A stretch of DNA of 27,972 bases. It comes from Saccoglossus kowalevskii. Taxonomy: Eukaryota > Hemichordata > Enteropneusta > Harrimaniidae. Both the position numbers and the translations under genes were made by a program. Shown here piece by piece: positions 9,425 to 19,624 of the stretch (the first letter of the stretch is position 1; each line of letters starts with the position of its first letter). Location: the NCBI RefSeq assembly GCF_000003605.2, contig NW_003152751.1, positions 231,815 through 259,786 of the forward strand. The letters run 5' to 3'. The notes under the pieces were generated by a model. That model was given only the letters and a program-made list of their open reading frames with translations. It was not told the DNA's origin and did no database searches.

Positions 9425-10272
9425 ATGTATATTTACCTGAAAAACACATGGTGCTATATTAAATGGTTCTTGGGGAATTTTTTGTGTTGTTTTATAACAA
9501 CAAACTATGAACAAGGACGACAAAATGGCAACATACGTTTCACATACTCAACTATTTTAAAGGACTGTTATAATTATCTATACCATAGAGCAGAAAGGGG
9601 GTCTAGGTGTTGGGCTTTAGAGGTACAAAATATTTTATGTACATCTGGTTATGGACATGTATGGTATGAAGAATTGATAATAGCGAGATGTTCTTCAGTG
9701 AAGTTAAAATAAGATGTTTTGATGTATCTAGACAGAATTGGTGTGCAGAAATTAATAAAAATGTAAAGCTTCAAACATATTGCATGTTTAAACAAGATTT
9801 AATATATGAAAGATATCTTGCTGCTATTTCGTTGGCTACTCCTATCTATTCATGTGCTATAACTAGACTTAGAATTTCCTGTTATCCCCCAGAAATTGAA
9901 AATGGTAGAACATTGGGTATTCCACGTGACCAAAGATTATGTCCATTTGGTTGCAGGGTCACAGAGGACGAATATCATTTTACTATGGTTTGTCCAAAAT
10001 ATGAAGCACTTAGACAAAAATTCTTACCAAAATATTATTTTTCACCACCAACATAGATGAAATTCATTGCATTGCTACAGAGTACTAACTCATATATTTT
10101 ACTAAGTTTGGGTAAATATTTGTTTAATAGTTTTCATTACAGAGAAACTGAAATGGAAGTATGATTTGAAGTATATGTATCTAGTAATTTTAAAGCGAAG
10201 TGTGTAATTTAAGTTTTGAAATGTAACAGTACTTTAGACCGGTGGCCATATAGTGCGGAATAAAGAAATAAC
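9425..10272 (+). mobile_element. 3' end of a LINE-type (non-LTR) retrotransposon
   Basis: Two overlapping frames carry the C-terminal end of a non-LTR reverse-transcriptase polyprotein. The first (about 9425-9712) includes YHRAERGSRCWALEVQN. The second (from 9688) includes LQTYCMFKQDLIYERYL, ITRLRISCYPPEIENGR, and the typical zinc-knuckle-like tail CPFGCRVTEDEYHF followed by VCPKYEALRQKFLPKYY. A single TAG at 10054 interrupts this frame, which otherwise continues MKFIALLQSTNSYILLSLGK to a TGA at 10162. The frame change near 9690 and the TAG make it a dead 5'-truncated copy; the endonuclease and reverse-transcriptase domains are absent. The 3' UTR ends near CGGAATAAAGAAATAAC. The exact clade is not determinable from this tail. 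Confidence 0.8.
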
Positions 10273-11388
10273 ATATTCGGACAAAAATTCCACGTGACAC
10301 AGAAACCGGCAAATGGTCCGTTTACAACATGACTGTCATAAATCAAAATGTGAAGCTATCCCTTTAGTTTGGGGTTTTCTGATTTTCTGACTGTGCCTCG
10401 GTGGAGAGATATACGATATGGCCATGTTACATTATAAAACTAGAGTTACTATCCAGGGTTAGCTTGGGTGGTCGCTTATTCAATGATTTAAAAATACCCC
10501 CCTCAAACGTTTATACTCCTACATGGAAGCTCGTGAATATCTTTAGTATTTACTATTATTGAAATTCATATTTGTTTTGCGTGTGTCCGTGTCCACATTT
10601 CATATTTTATGTAAGGTACGGGCAAACAAAATCAGCTTATAGGAGACTTCCGCACCTTTAAGGTCGAACTTTCCCCCTTGCGTAGCATCTCCAACGCGCA
10701 AATGGTACCAAAACCCACCAATATCAGGTAAATATTGAAGCGCCGTACACAATGTAAGGGTGCAGTATAGTTTTTACTCAGCAATTTCTTGCATTAATAT
10801 CCGCATTGTTTTGCTGGAGAAACGGCAAGCATTACATTCCAATATTTTTATGCAAGAGGGTATTATAATATTGTAATGTGTACATTTACCGTATCCATTC
10901 AACCCGGAATCGTATTTCAGGAAAACTTCTGGAAGTGTGACGTCTTGTGGGTATAACATTCCGCTCATTCAAGGATTTTCACTATTCTGTGCTCAGTAAC
11001 AAATCAATACCTTGAGCGTACAATGGAATGTATTCGCTCTTCACTATAATGTACTTACGTTTTCTTGAAATAAAAGAAGTAACTCATCTCTTGGCCGTTT
11101 TTCAACGATATTCTAACGGTTTTCAAGTTGGTGATGTTCAACGCACACGCGCAGTAACATTATGACAACTTGAATGCATTTGCCTCGTAAACAGTTCCCT
11201 AACGAGAGCTGTATTTTAAATAAACGGTATTTTATATGGAAATTGTAACAAGACACGCTTGAAAAGAAGCTCGTTTTTGATATCAAGGCCATGTTTGACT
11301 AATATTTCCAAATACATCAGATATTGATTTCCCCGATAAGACAATGATGCTACTTTGATAGGACATTCCCGGACGACGAGATGAAATA
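10273..11388. other. non-coding stretch, no gene recognised
   Basis: No domain, RNA gene or clear repeat seen. Open frames at 10774-10968 and 11216-11467 (both minus) are short and featureless; the second overlaps the MITE that starts at 11391. Confidence 0.4.
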
Positions 11389-11552
11389 TACTGTAAAATA
11401 CTTTATTTTCGCTAAAATAATGATTCAGTGAAAATACAATCCAGCGAGTATACCTTTTTTTTGTCAAAATCAGTGAAAATAACTTCCATAGAAAACACTC
11501 AAAATGTCTTCAGCGAAAATTAATTCCAGCTACAATAAAGTATTCTACAGTA
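11389..11552 (-). mobile_element. TA-flanked MITE, family 1, copy 1
   Basis: It starts TACTGTAAAATACTTTATTT and ends with the inverted counterpart AATAAAGTATTCTACAGTA. TA at each edge fits a Tc1/mariner-type target duplication. Internally the two arms pair imperfectly, so the whole element could fold into a hairpin. Aligned by eye, its reverse complement follows copies 2 and 3 along their length (TCACTGAATCATT, ATTCACTGGATT-like block, GTGTTTT-TATGGAA), so it lies in the opposite orientation. There is no coding capacity. Confidence 0.85.
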
Positions 11553-11700
11553 TTTACTTTCGTGTTGTATTCATGTAATACACATGCCGATATTTACATA
11601 TTCAAGCTGATTCTAAGCTGAAACTCTTAATTGAAATAGTTGTCCAATGTACAGAAAAATTGGAAAACTATTCACTGGATTTCAAGTGTGGGTGTCATGA

Positions 11701-12070
11701 AATAGACCATTTTCCGTACACTGCGAGAATCACGCGTTATGCGTGAAATCGAACGTAAAAACAGGACAAACAAAGGTCATAGCGTCGTAGTGGCGTCAAA
11801 CATCGCGTGGGATTCGACAAACGCGAAAGTATTTTGGGGAACATTTCCATGCTTAATAATGTGCTGTACACATTTGATGATAGGCAATTTCGATTAAGTA
11901 AGGGTATTCGGAAGCAATATTCCTCTGTCGAAGATCGGCCGGTCGGTGTGAGCTACGAAATAAGGAAATTCCAGTTCAAAATCAAATCGTTCGATTTTTG
12001 CGGCAGGCGTTCGACGCGCGTCCTTTATGCATCTCGCGAGATCTCGCAATTGTACGGAAAATCACCTATT
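11701..12070. mobile_element. 370-bp non-autonomous element with about 35-bp terminal inverted repeats
   Basis: The left end reads AATAGACCATTTTCCGTACA then CTGCGAGA. The reverse complement of the right end reads AATAGGTGATTTTCCGTACA then ATTGCGAGA. The arms pair with a few mismatches and one indel. No clear target-site duplication is seen in the flanks, so the superfamily is open. A 105-codon open frame on the plus strand (11807-12124) crosses the right end and has no domain; I regard it as chance. Confidence 0.7.
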
Positions 12071-13133
12071 GTTGGGGCTAGTTACATGCTCAGTATTCAT
12101 TTTTGTAGTAGCAGCGTGACATGATACCAAGATCCCGTTTCAATCTCGCTCTCATAAGCGTTCCCAACTCAGAACAATGCGAATGCGCATGCTCAAGGTA
12201 ACTGGGAGGTCCAGGTGAATCAAAATAGCTGCCCACTGATAGCATCAGTCTCGATAATTAGGAGGTGAGACTTGAATGGAATCTTGCCATGATGTCACCA
12301 TACAGAACTGTGCACGATGCAAACCCCAAGTGATGTACCTCTGATCATGACACAGCGACACGAGTCGTTGGTGATAAATGAATTCATGTTGCTATACGTT
12401 TCATATTAAAATAAAGTTTTGAAAAATATTTATCAGTAATTTTCCTGACATCTGTCGTGGCATGATTTTTTTTACTAAGTTATGCGTACAGTTTAGTTAG
12501 TGTCCGACCTATAATGGGAATGAGGTAAATAAAGATTTTGTCTCTTACTAGTAATAATTGAAAATATAGTACACCGTAGCTGACTTTTTTAAAAGGAGTT
12601 TTGGGCCAAATTGAAGTAATATATCATCTTCTTTCATTATAACAGATTAAAGATATTAAGATACCGAAAATAAAACAAAAATTAGACTATTTGTTGGGGA
12701 CGAGAGTCTGAAATTACTTCTTCACATCTCAAAATTATGACATATGCTGAAAAAGTTGTATATTGCTATTGATAACAATCAACAAATTACTTGCAATTCG
12801 GCGAGTTTCCGAAGCGATAATGATGTTATGTAAATACGTGTAGTCACACATTTTGAATTCGTCTCAACTCCCATAAAATGAACTTAAATTGGGACTCAGA
12901 CTCATTGTTTTAAACGAAATTTGCGCGCACACGGGCGGCGCCGACCGCAACTGGTCAGTATACCGGCAAGTAATCATTTTACAGGGAAATAAAATTGCTT
13001 TGTTGAGGGCGCACTTTACAAATAGACTTGATTGAAGCATAGGCCTCTTATGTCTATGATTGAAGGCGGTGTTTACCGGTTCTAACGATAATGTAATGAA
13101 ACCAAGTGGCTAAAACACCGGCTAAACTTTTGG
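12071..13133. other. non-coding stretch, no gene recognised
   Basis: AT-rich, with a plus-strand AATAAA near 12411 that could end an unseen transcript, and a short GC-rich patch around 12930. No coding sequence can be supported. Confidence 0.35.
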
Positions 13134-13288
13134 TTAAAGCTAGAGGGTAGTCACCTGCGCACGCGCGGGAATTGAGTCCCAAGCGATGATAACACCATGT
13201 TAAAAACGCAAAGGCTCATGAGTAGACGCTCGTTTGTAAACGCTATGGTCATCTAACGCATGCGCAGGTGACGACTCCCCCGCTTTAA
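13134..13288. mobile_element. TTAA-flanked 147-bp MITE
   Basis: TTAA at 13134-13137 and 13285-13288 bounds an element with inverted ends. The left end is AGAGGGTAGTCACCTGCGCA. The right end, reverse-complemented, is AAGCGGGGGAGTCGTCACCT then GCGCATGCG. The termini share the AGGG..G..GTC theme with the larger element at 8805-9293, suggesting a related transposase. It has no coding capacity. Confidence 0.75.
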
Positions 13289-14320
13289 ATCATTCTCTAT
13301 TTACCTTCTAAGCAGCTTTTCTAACAAAATGACAGACAAAGCATTCAGAAGAGTAAGTTATAAAAGGTCTACTTCTGGGCTCCCAGACACGGGTTATAAT
13401 GACTTTACATCAACTAGAAATTGTACATTTATATGAAATACTGTCGCTGATCGGCTCACGGGTTGGATGACTAAATCAATTTAAAAGAAAATAGAGAAAG
13501 TGTTCAAGGTTCTTCGTGTAATTTTGTTGTACCCTACTGTGATAACAATATTTAATTTCGGTAAATCTTTAGTATTAATACCGTAAAACAGAAATGTGGA
13601 CATACCAAAATTGAATACATTCCTACTTTCAAGCATGTAGGAAGAGGGGTGTTGGTTTGCGGATGGCTAGAGTTCACCCACCCATTTATCTTCCCGACAA
13701 AACAAAACTAGAGCTACGTTTTCTGAGGCAACTTTCTATAGCAAGCACTAGAATGTGCTAAGTACAAATGAAAGGTATTGTAACATAACCAATAGCTCAA
13801 ATTTGAAAACCATCGGTAAAATCAGGTAAAGCACTGCATAGTATATAACTGCGCACTGGATAAAGGGGAAATGTTTATTATCAACAAATCTGGCACAACC
13901 GTCAGCCACAGTTACTAAAAAATAGTAACCTTGAGTCAGCCGACATCTGTACCTCTGTTCATGAAAGTAACTAAACGTTCTGGCAGTGGAGAATAGCGGT
14001 TGCATCACGAATCTGTTTAGGGTGCACTCATTGGTTGAACGGGAAAGAGAATTAGAATCAGAATCATTTAAGCCTTTTTCTGCTACCAATCAGTTTACTG
14101 AAAAATAGCCTCAGAAACTGGTTTTGTTTAATTTAGTTTTTATTGGAAGTTTACCGATTTAATACATCAGTGGTGAATGAATGGTAGTTTTTGCTTAGTT
14201 ACTTTTGTGTATTAGACACACATGCTGTAGTGTTGGCATCTACGCAGATACTAAAATGACTGACAAAGGCATGTCTGTATATAGAAAAATGCAACTGTAC
14301 AAAGAGTAAAACAAAAACTC
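13289..14320. other. non-coding stretch, no gene recognised
   Basis: Contains a minus-strand open frame of 113 codons (13748-14089) with no recognisable domain, and a short ATG frame at 13329 leading into a GTAAGT. Neither is convincing. It lies just beyond the most distal plausible 3' end of the TIGAR-like gene. Confidence 0.35.
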
Positions 14321-14334
14321 ATTCTACACAATTC

Positions 14335-14340
14335 TTTATT
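14335..14340 (-). terminator. candidate distal poly(A) signal
   Basis: AATAAA on the minus strand, followed about 25-35 nt downstream by a GT-rich run. It is a plausible distal 3' end for the TIGAR-like transcript. Confidence 0.3.
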
Positions 14341-15153
14341 CGTATGGCAATAATTGTTCACCTTAAAAAAGCCCTGCAGTGATTCAAAATAAAAGTGACA
14401 CGCCATGTACATGATAGCATACCTCCCCACCATGGCCAATACACAGGCTTGTGTCATTCAGAACAGTACACCCATACTTGCATTAGGCCATCCAAGCAAA
14501 CAAACCTTTAAAAAAAAAAAAAATTACCTATTTTATTAAGTTATGCCAGAACTTCTGCTCTACAAACTGACAGAAGTACTAGGGCAAGTTCTTAAGATCC
14601 TGTCTGCTTAACACTATGGTTACAACTGAACATGGTTTGGCATTGGATAAGTGGATATATAAATTAAGCAGGGCACAATTTTCTCCTAACATCCAACAAG
14701 GAATCGTAGTCCTAAAACTGATCAAATTTTCCTTGCAATAGATTAAAGATTGTTATTTTGAAATTGGAAAGAACTTACTGAATTTAAAAGATAGCCATCT
14801 CGTTCAACCCCCACATAGGTTTTCATTGTTAGGTTACATAGGGAAATTTTGATCACTATTTACGACAAGGATGCCTCGTTTTCAGGTGAACACTACCCTC
14901 CTCACATTACAGAGCTTACCTTTTAACACATGCACTGCTCACTTAACTATTATAGCATGGTATAACACCATCTCATGCAGAATTGTAATTATTATCGTAA
15001 CTATGATCGACCAAGAAATATTTCGGTTTTGTCAAATTATTGTATTTTGCACGCCTGCATAAATAAACCATGTAAAATTGGGTGTAACATGCATCGTTGT
15101 AAAGAAGTCATTCCATGCCCAGTTATATCAATAGCATCCTTCTCCAATACGAA

Positions 15154-15306
15154 TACTGTAAAATCTGTATTAGAAGCCGTTGCTTCTATTAAAATAGTAC
15201 AATGCAACAGAGGGGATGCGGCTTTTATTAGAGCATCTACACGTACGAGAAATGGTGAAATTGTTAAAAAAGAATGGATGCGGCTTCTAACATAGAATTT
15301 ACGGTG
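15154..15306. mobile_element. 153-bp MITE with 26-bp inverted ends
   Basis: The left end reads TACTGTAAAATCTGTATTAG then AAGCCG. The right end reverse-complemented reads CACCGTAAATTCTATGTTAG then AAGCCG; 21 of 26 positions match. GGATGCGGCTT also occurs twice inside (about 15215 and 15276). The outermost ten bases of the left end equal those of MITE family 1, only 30 bp away, although the interior differs. The minus-strand open frame at 15037-15330 is a shadow of this element. Confidence 0.65.
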
Positions 15307-15335
15307 ATATAATTCCCAAGAAAACTGCATCTTAA

Positions 15336-15518
15336 TACTGTAAAATACTTTATTTTAGCTAGAATTCATTTTTGCTGAAATGGCTATTTGGGTGTTTTGT
15401 ATAGAATTTATTTTCACCGATTTTTGACAAATTGAATGTAAAATATAGAAAACGTATATTCGCTGGATTTTATTTTCACTGAATCATTCCTGCAGTGAAA
15501 ATAAAGTATTTTACAGTA
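15336..15518 (+). mobile_element. TA-flanked MITE, family 1, copy 2
   Basis: Ends TACTGTAAAATACTTTATTT and AATAAAGTATTTTACAGTA, flanked by TA on both sides. It is the best-preserved pair of termini in the window and carries the shared interior blocks GTGTTTTGTATAGAATTTA, GAATGTAAAATATAG, CGCTGGATTTTATTTTCACT and GAATCATTCCT. It lies in the putative 3' UTR or flank of the TIGAR-like gene. Confidence 0.88.
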
Positions 15519-16607
15519 GGCATGTGATTTCCAAATTAGCGAAATCCAATTATATTAAAAAGCTTGGTCACTGCGAAAATACTCTGGGTTACTCTAAAAC
15601 GAGAAATAATTTTGGTTGTTAAACCAGAATAAGTAAGCATATCAAATTACAAGGATACACCACAGGCCATATTGATATTAACCTCTAGCATTAATACGAT
15701 TACAGAACATCAAAAACAATATACATTATAGGAATATACAGAGTAACATACTGGCATTGGAAGTCAAGGTAATCTATTTACATCAGTCTGCAGAATAAAA
15801 TGCTAGTTGCACTTCAAAGAGAAATCAAACACTTGATCAGAGATATTGCTACTCCATCCATAGCTCTAAAGATACCCCACCCCACGCGGGGCACATCTAA
15901 AGCAGAGCATTGCGTAGTGACACGTACATTAGAGGAAAGTTAAAACAGAAAGGCATACAATTAAATGTGTGCATTTATAGAAAACAAAATCTCATTGGCA
16001 CAGGCTGAAAATAAATTTGTGACTATACACAAAACTAAACCTTGTACCTCTCAATCCCACTCTACCACAAATAGTACAAAGTGAAAATGTACTAGTAACA
16101 TTTTTTAATTATCTGTGATAGCCATACATTGGGGCAACTTGGATTTGGAAAGTCATTTTTCAACATTCTCTTCCACATTATCAAGTTACTGAAGCATACC
16201 AAAATTACATTTTCAATAACTTAACAAAGGAATCGTGAATTCACAAATGCCCTGCCAACAGCTTCAAAAAGTGGTTCACAAGTGTGTGCATACTTATTTG
16301 ATGCCATCTCATTTTAAGTGCACACTAGTATTCTCATGATACTCTAAATACATACTTCAGATTTCTGTAATTACATGCAAGTGATGTAACATGCCAGTAA
16401 AGCAGTTTACTCAAATCATGTTCAATAAATATTGAAATCAGATAATTTTGTTGTGATAGTTTACAGCATCTTAGGGAGTCCTCAAGTCAGTGCAAATTTT
16501 GCAGGCAATTTTTAATTCCAAATATTTCCAAGTATTGTACATGGTTGATTCACAATAAAAAAAATGTTCCCTCCTAGACTCTTTTTTTTTGAATTTGTAA
16601 GACTGCT

Positions 16608-16613
16608 TTTATT
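16608..16613 (-). terminator. candidate proximal poly(A) signal of the TIGAR-like gene
   Basis: AATAAA on the minus strand, followed by GCAGTCTTACAAATTC and an A-run, then a T-rich element. The arrangement fits a vertebrate-style cleavage site near 16590, about 3.0 kb after the stop codon. Confidence 0.4.
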
Positions 16614-17325
16614 GGCATTGAAACAGAGTGGACATGAACTTCAAACAGCAAGGCATGCCAGAATGTCAGACTGTCAAGACCTGAAATTTGAAAATCATGT
16701 TGATGCAGAGTCGTCCATTTTGAAAGTAACTTCACATACAAAACACTACAAGTTTTAAGAAAGTGTCCTTGGAAAAAAATGTTATAATCTGAGTAAAAAA
16801 CAGACACCAGAGTAAATACTGGCCAGTATGTGTACAAATATAAAAAGCAGTTCAAGCTATCTACGCTAAGTCCTTCAAAGATTACCAACACAATTCAGAG
16901 TTGTATACAAGAAAGGTATTTGAAGACAGTTTGACCATTTGCACTAATACAGGAACAACTCCTGAACGAACTAAGCTAATCTGTTTTTTCTCGTCAATAA
17001 TAGTTATGGCTAGTTTAAAGTGATGTCACAAAAAGACATCCAAACTCGTAAAATGATAGATAATCTTATAATTTATATACAATGAAACTAAATATACTTC
17101 AAATATGTATAAACATGCAGGATATATTAGTCTAAGCCATATAACCCGTATTTAGGTGGCTAGGTGTGTTAACATTGGCAACCACATGGCACACTGTATT
17201 ATCATAGTTGCATTTGATCCACGGAAAGCAGTATTTAAATGTGGATCTGACGTAATATACACAAGGAAATGTAGGATGTCAGATTAATTGTCCTCGACAA
17301 CAAAGCATTCAATTTTATCTATGCA

Positions 17326-17489
17326 TACTGTAATTTATTCGCTGGTTTTTAATTTTGCTATTTCAATCGTTGAGTAAAATCCATTTCAGCAGGTACAATA
17401 GAACTCGTCTGAATTTAAAATACCAGTGAATATACTCAAAATATCTAAATAGTGAAATTAAATACCAGTGAAACAATCCTCCTACAGTA
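17326..17489. mobile_element. TA-flanked MITE, distant relative of family 1
   Basis: Starts TACTGTAATTTATTCGCTGG and ends CCTCCTACAGTA, with TA edges. Read in reverse, the block GAGTATATTCACTGG resembles the GGTATATTCACTGGATTTT block of the family-1 copies. The right arm contains TACCAGTGAA twice, with a third copy just outside (about 17507). Size is similar to family 1, but the interior has diverged. Confidence 0.6.
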
Positions 17490-19624
17490 TTAAGCAAGAT
17501 TGAATACCAGTGAAAAATAATGCTCTTCTATTATAAGCATATAACAGTGTCTGCCATAATGTCAGAAAATCTTTGTTATTCAGAGAAAAAAAAATATTTT
17601 TTTATATGATTCATACAAGCCTATATTATCAATTTAATATTTACTGATGTTAAAGAGTATGCTCAGCAAGTTTTTTTTTTTTGAAGGGGGATTTTTTTCA
17701 CTTGCTGCTGAAAAAATTAACACAAATTTAGGCAAACCTTTGGCAGCATAAAAAAACTTGGTTGTGTTCAGCAACAACTTAATGAATTTTTTGTTATATT
17801 TCTCCACAAAATTAATACAATACTTTTCTTACCAAGGAGAATTAAATTGATAATACATGTATCTGTTCATAAACACAAAAATAAGACTTTCTCAGAAAAA
17901 TAAGTTTTCGAAAATTAGTCAAGACTCTGTTATAAGTACATGTATTAGGGCTTAAACTTTGTTGAGGGCGGCCATTGTTGAGAGAGCGGCCATTTTCATT
18001 AACAAATTTGACGAGATGGTCTTTGTCCTACAGTAATGGTATGGAGAATAAATTTTTTTTTTTTGAAGGACACCAAACCAAACTCCTAAGATATCTCTAA
18101 AGTTCAAACTCACTTATTTGGTGCATCAAAGTTCCTTTTGTCAATAAACCAAAGCCTTTCAAAACTGTGTTTGCATGTGGTCAAATGAAAACCACCTTTT
18201 CCCTTCCCTTAAAGAAAATGCTTCTTAAATTTGCTGATACCAAAAACTTGTTCATTTAAGCATTTACATTGTCAAGACTATCCACTACTCACATATATCA
18301 TAAACTATTGAAGTCCAAATTAACAGTATAATGCTCAATATATATATAAGCAAATTATTAATTACATGGTCTATTCTGTCTCCTTCAATGAAGAAAAAAA
18401 AATACAGATATTTACTGAATCTGTGTACAAAATATGAGGTACAGGTTGTTTATGTTTGATAGCAATCTGGTTTTATCACACATGAGAAGTGAACTATACA
18501 GATTCTAGAAATAACATGGACATGCAACTGAGATGTTTTCATTGATTTAGCATCGATTTATGAATTTGGACTTCACAAATCATAACACACCTTTTCTGAC
18601 ACATTGCCCGAGTATGAAGAGTGTTTCCCAAATTTTAAATCAGAATCAGCCAGCCAATGCTCAGCAATGAACCGCTAACGTCAAGCGGATTCACTTGAAA
18701 AAGCAAAAACTGGAATGAGCTATTTTAACTCAATCACAATGAAGCCTTTTAAAAAAAACAACTCCATCATCCGATGCACTTAAAAACGTTTTCCACCACT
18801 TTGATAGTTGACATTTGCTGCAGTCCATATTGATTCTAATATTTGTGGGCGAGCTAAAGGCAATAATGTATGGAGATATCCAGTTGAACATACTGCAGTG
18901 TACAACAGAGCTAGGGAAAAAAAGTCAACGCACGGACCCATTAACAAGATTAAAACAGACCTACATGTGAAGACATGCCCCCCTCCCCACACACACACTG
19001 ACAACAAAATCTTGGACATGAGTAATAATTAAACCAACTTTTTGACAATATATAAAATCTGGAAACGTAATAATTTGAAAGGGGAGTTGGGCTGGACTGA
19101 ATTTGGCAGGAGCCGTAATTGATGCTAAATAACTGTATCCAATTGTTTCCCTGCAAGACCCAAACCTTGGGCTTGTAGTTCACTACATTGTTCAAGGCAG
19201 GAGAACTGAATTATATTCAAATGAGGATTTTGAAATTCATACAGAAGTGAATGACAGGCAACTTTTGCGTTGTCGATGCTGTTCGAGAAATACAGATTTT
19301 TTCTGTGTAATACTACAATGCTAGGGCAGTTTTATAAAATTTGGCTTTGAAACTGGATGGCCTCTCAAAAGTCAAGCCCAACTGAACGAATGAAATGCAA
19401 GTTATTACCCGGGGATGGGGTGTAATTGTGCGTATAATTTCATAGGAAATGGTCAGAACAGGGAGAACAGAAACACCTATTTAGTACCAAAGGCTCAATA
19501 GTCCAACTCAAGGGTTTCAATAATATATTGTGCTACATAATTTATAACTTTTTGCATCTATATTTTGATTGTTTATACAAGTGAAAACAGATTATTATAC
19601 TGAATTTATATCTTCCTACAACGT

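Larger units (their letters stand above)
14320..19624 (-). other. probable long 3' UTR and downstream flank of the TIGAR-like gene
   Basis: More than 5 kb follow the stop codon with no coding sequence on either strand. Canonical AATAAA signals on the minus strand stand at 16613-16608 (followed by a T-rich downstream stretch, predicted cleavage about 16590) and at 14340-14335 (followed by GTTTTTGTTTT, predicted cleavage about 14320). This would give UTRs of about 3.0 or 5.3 kb. MITEs at 15154-15306, 15338-15516 and 17328-17487 lie within it. The UTR assignment is inference; transcript data are needed to tell UTR from flank. Confidence 0.4.

Noticed and set aside
11807-12124. 105-codon plus-strand open frame
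   Set aside because: It lies almost wholly inside the 370-bp inverted-repeat element, runs through its right end and has no domain or splice context.
13329-13430. Short ATG frame (MTDKAFRR) leading into a consensus GTAAGT, as a possible first exon
   Set aside because: Only eight codons precede the donor, no matching downstream exon was found, and chance ATG-plus-donor pairs are common.
13748-14089. 113-codon minus-strand open frame
   Set aside because: No recognisable domain, no flanking splice signals that extend it, and a composition typical of AT-rich noncoding DNA.
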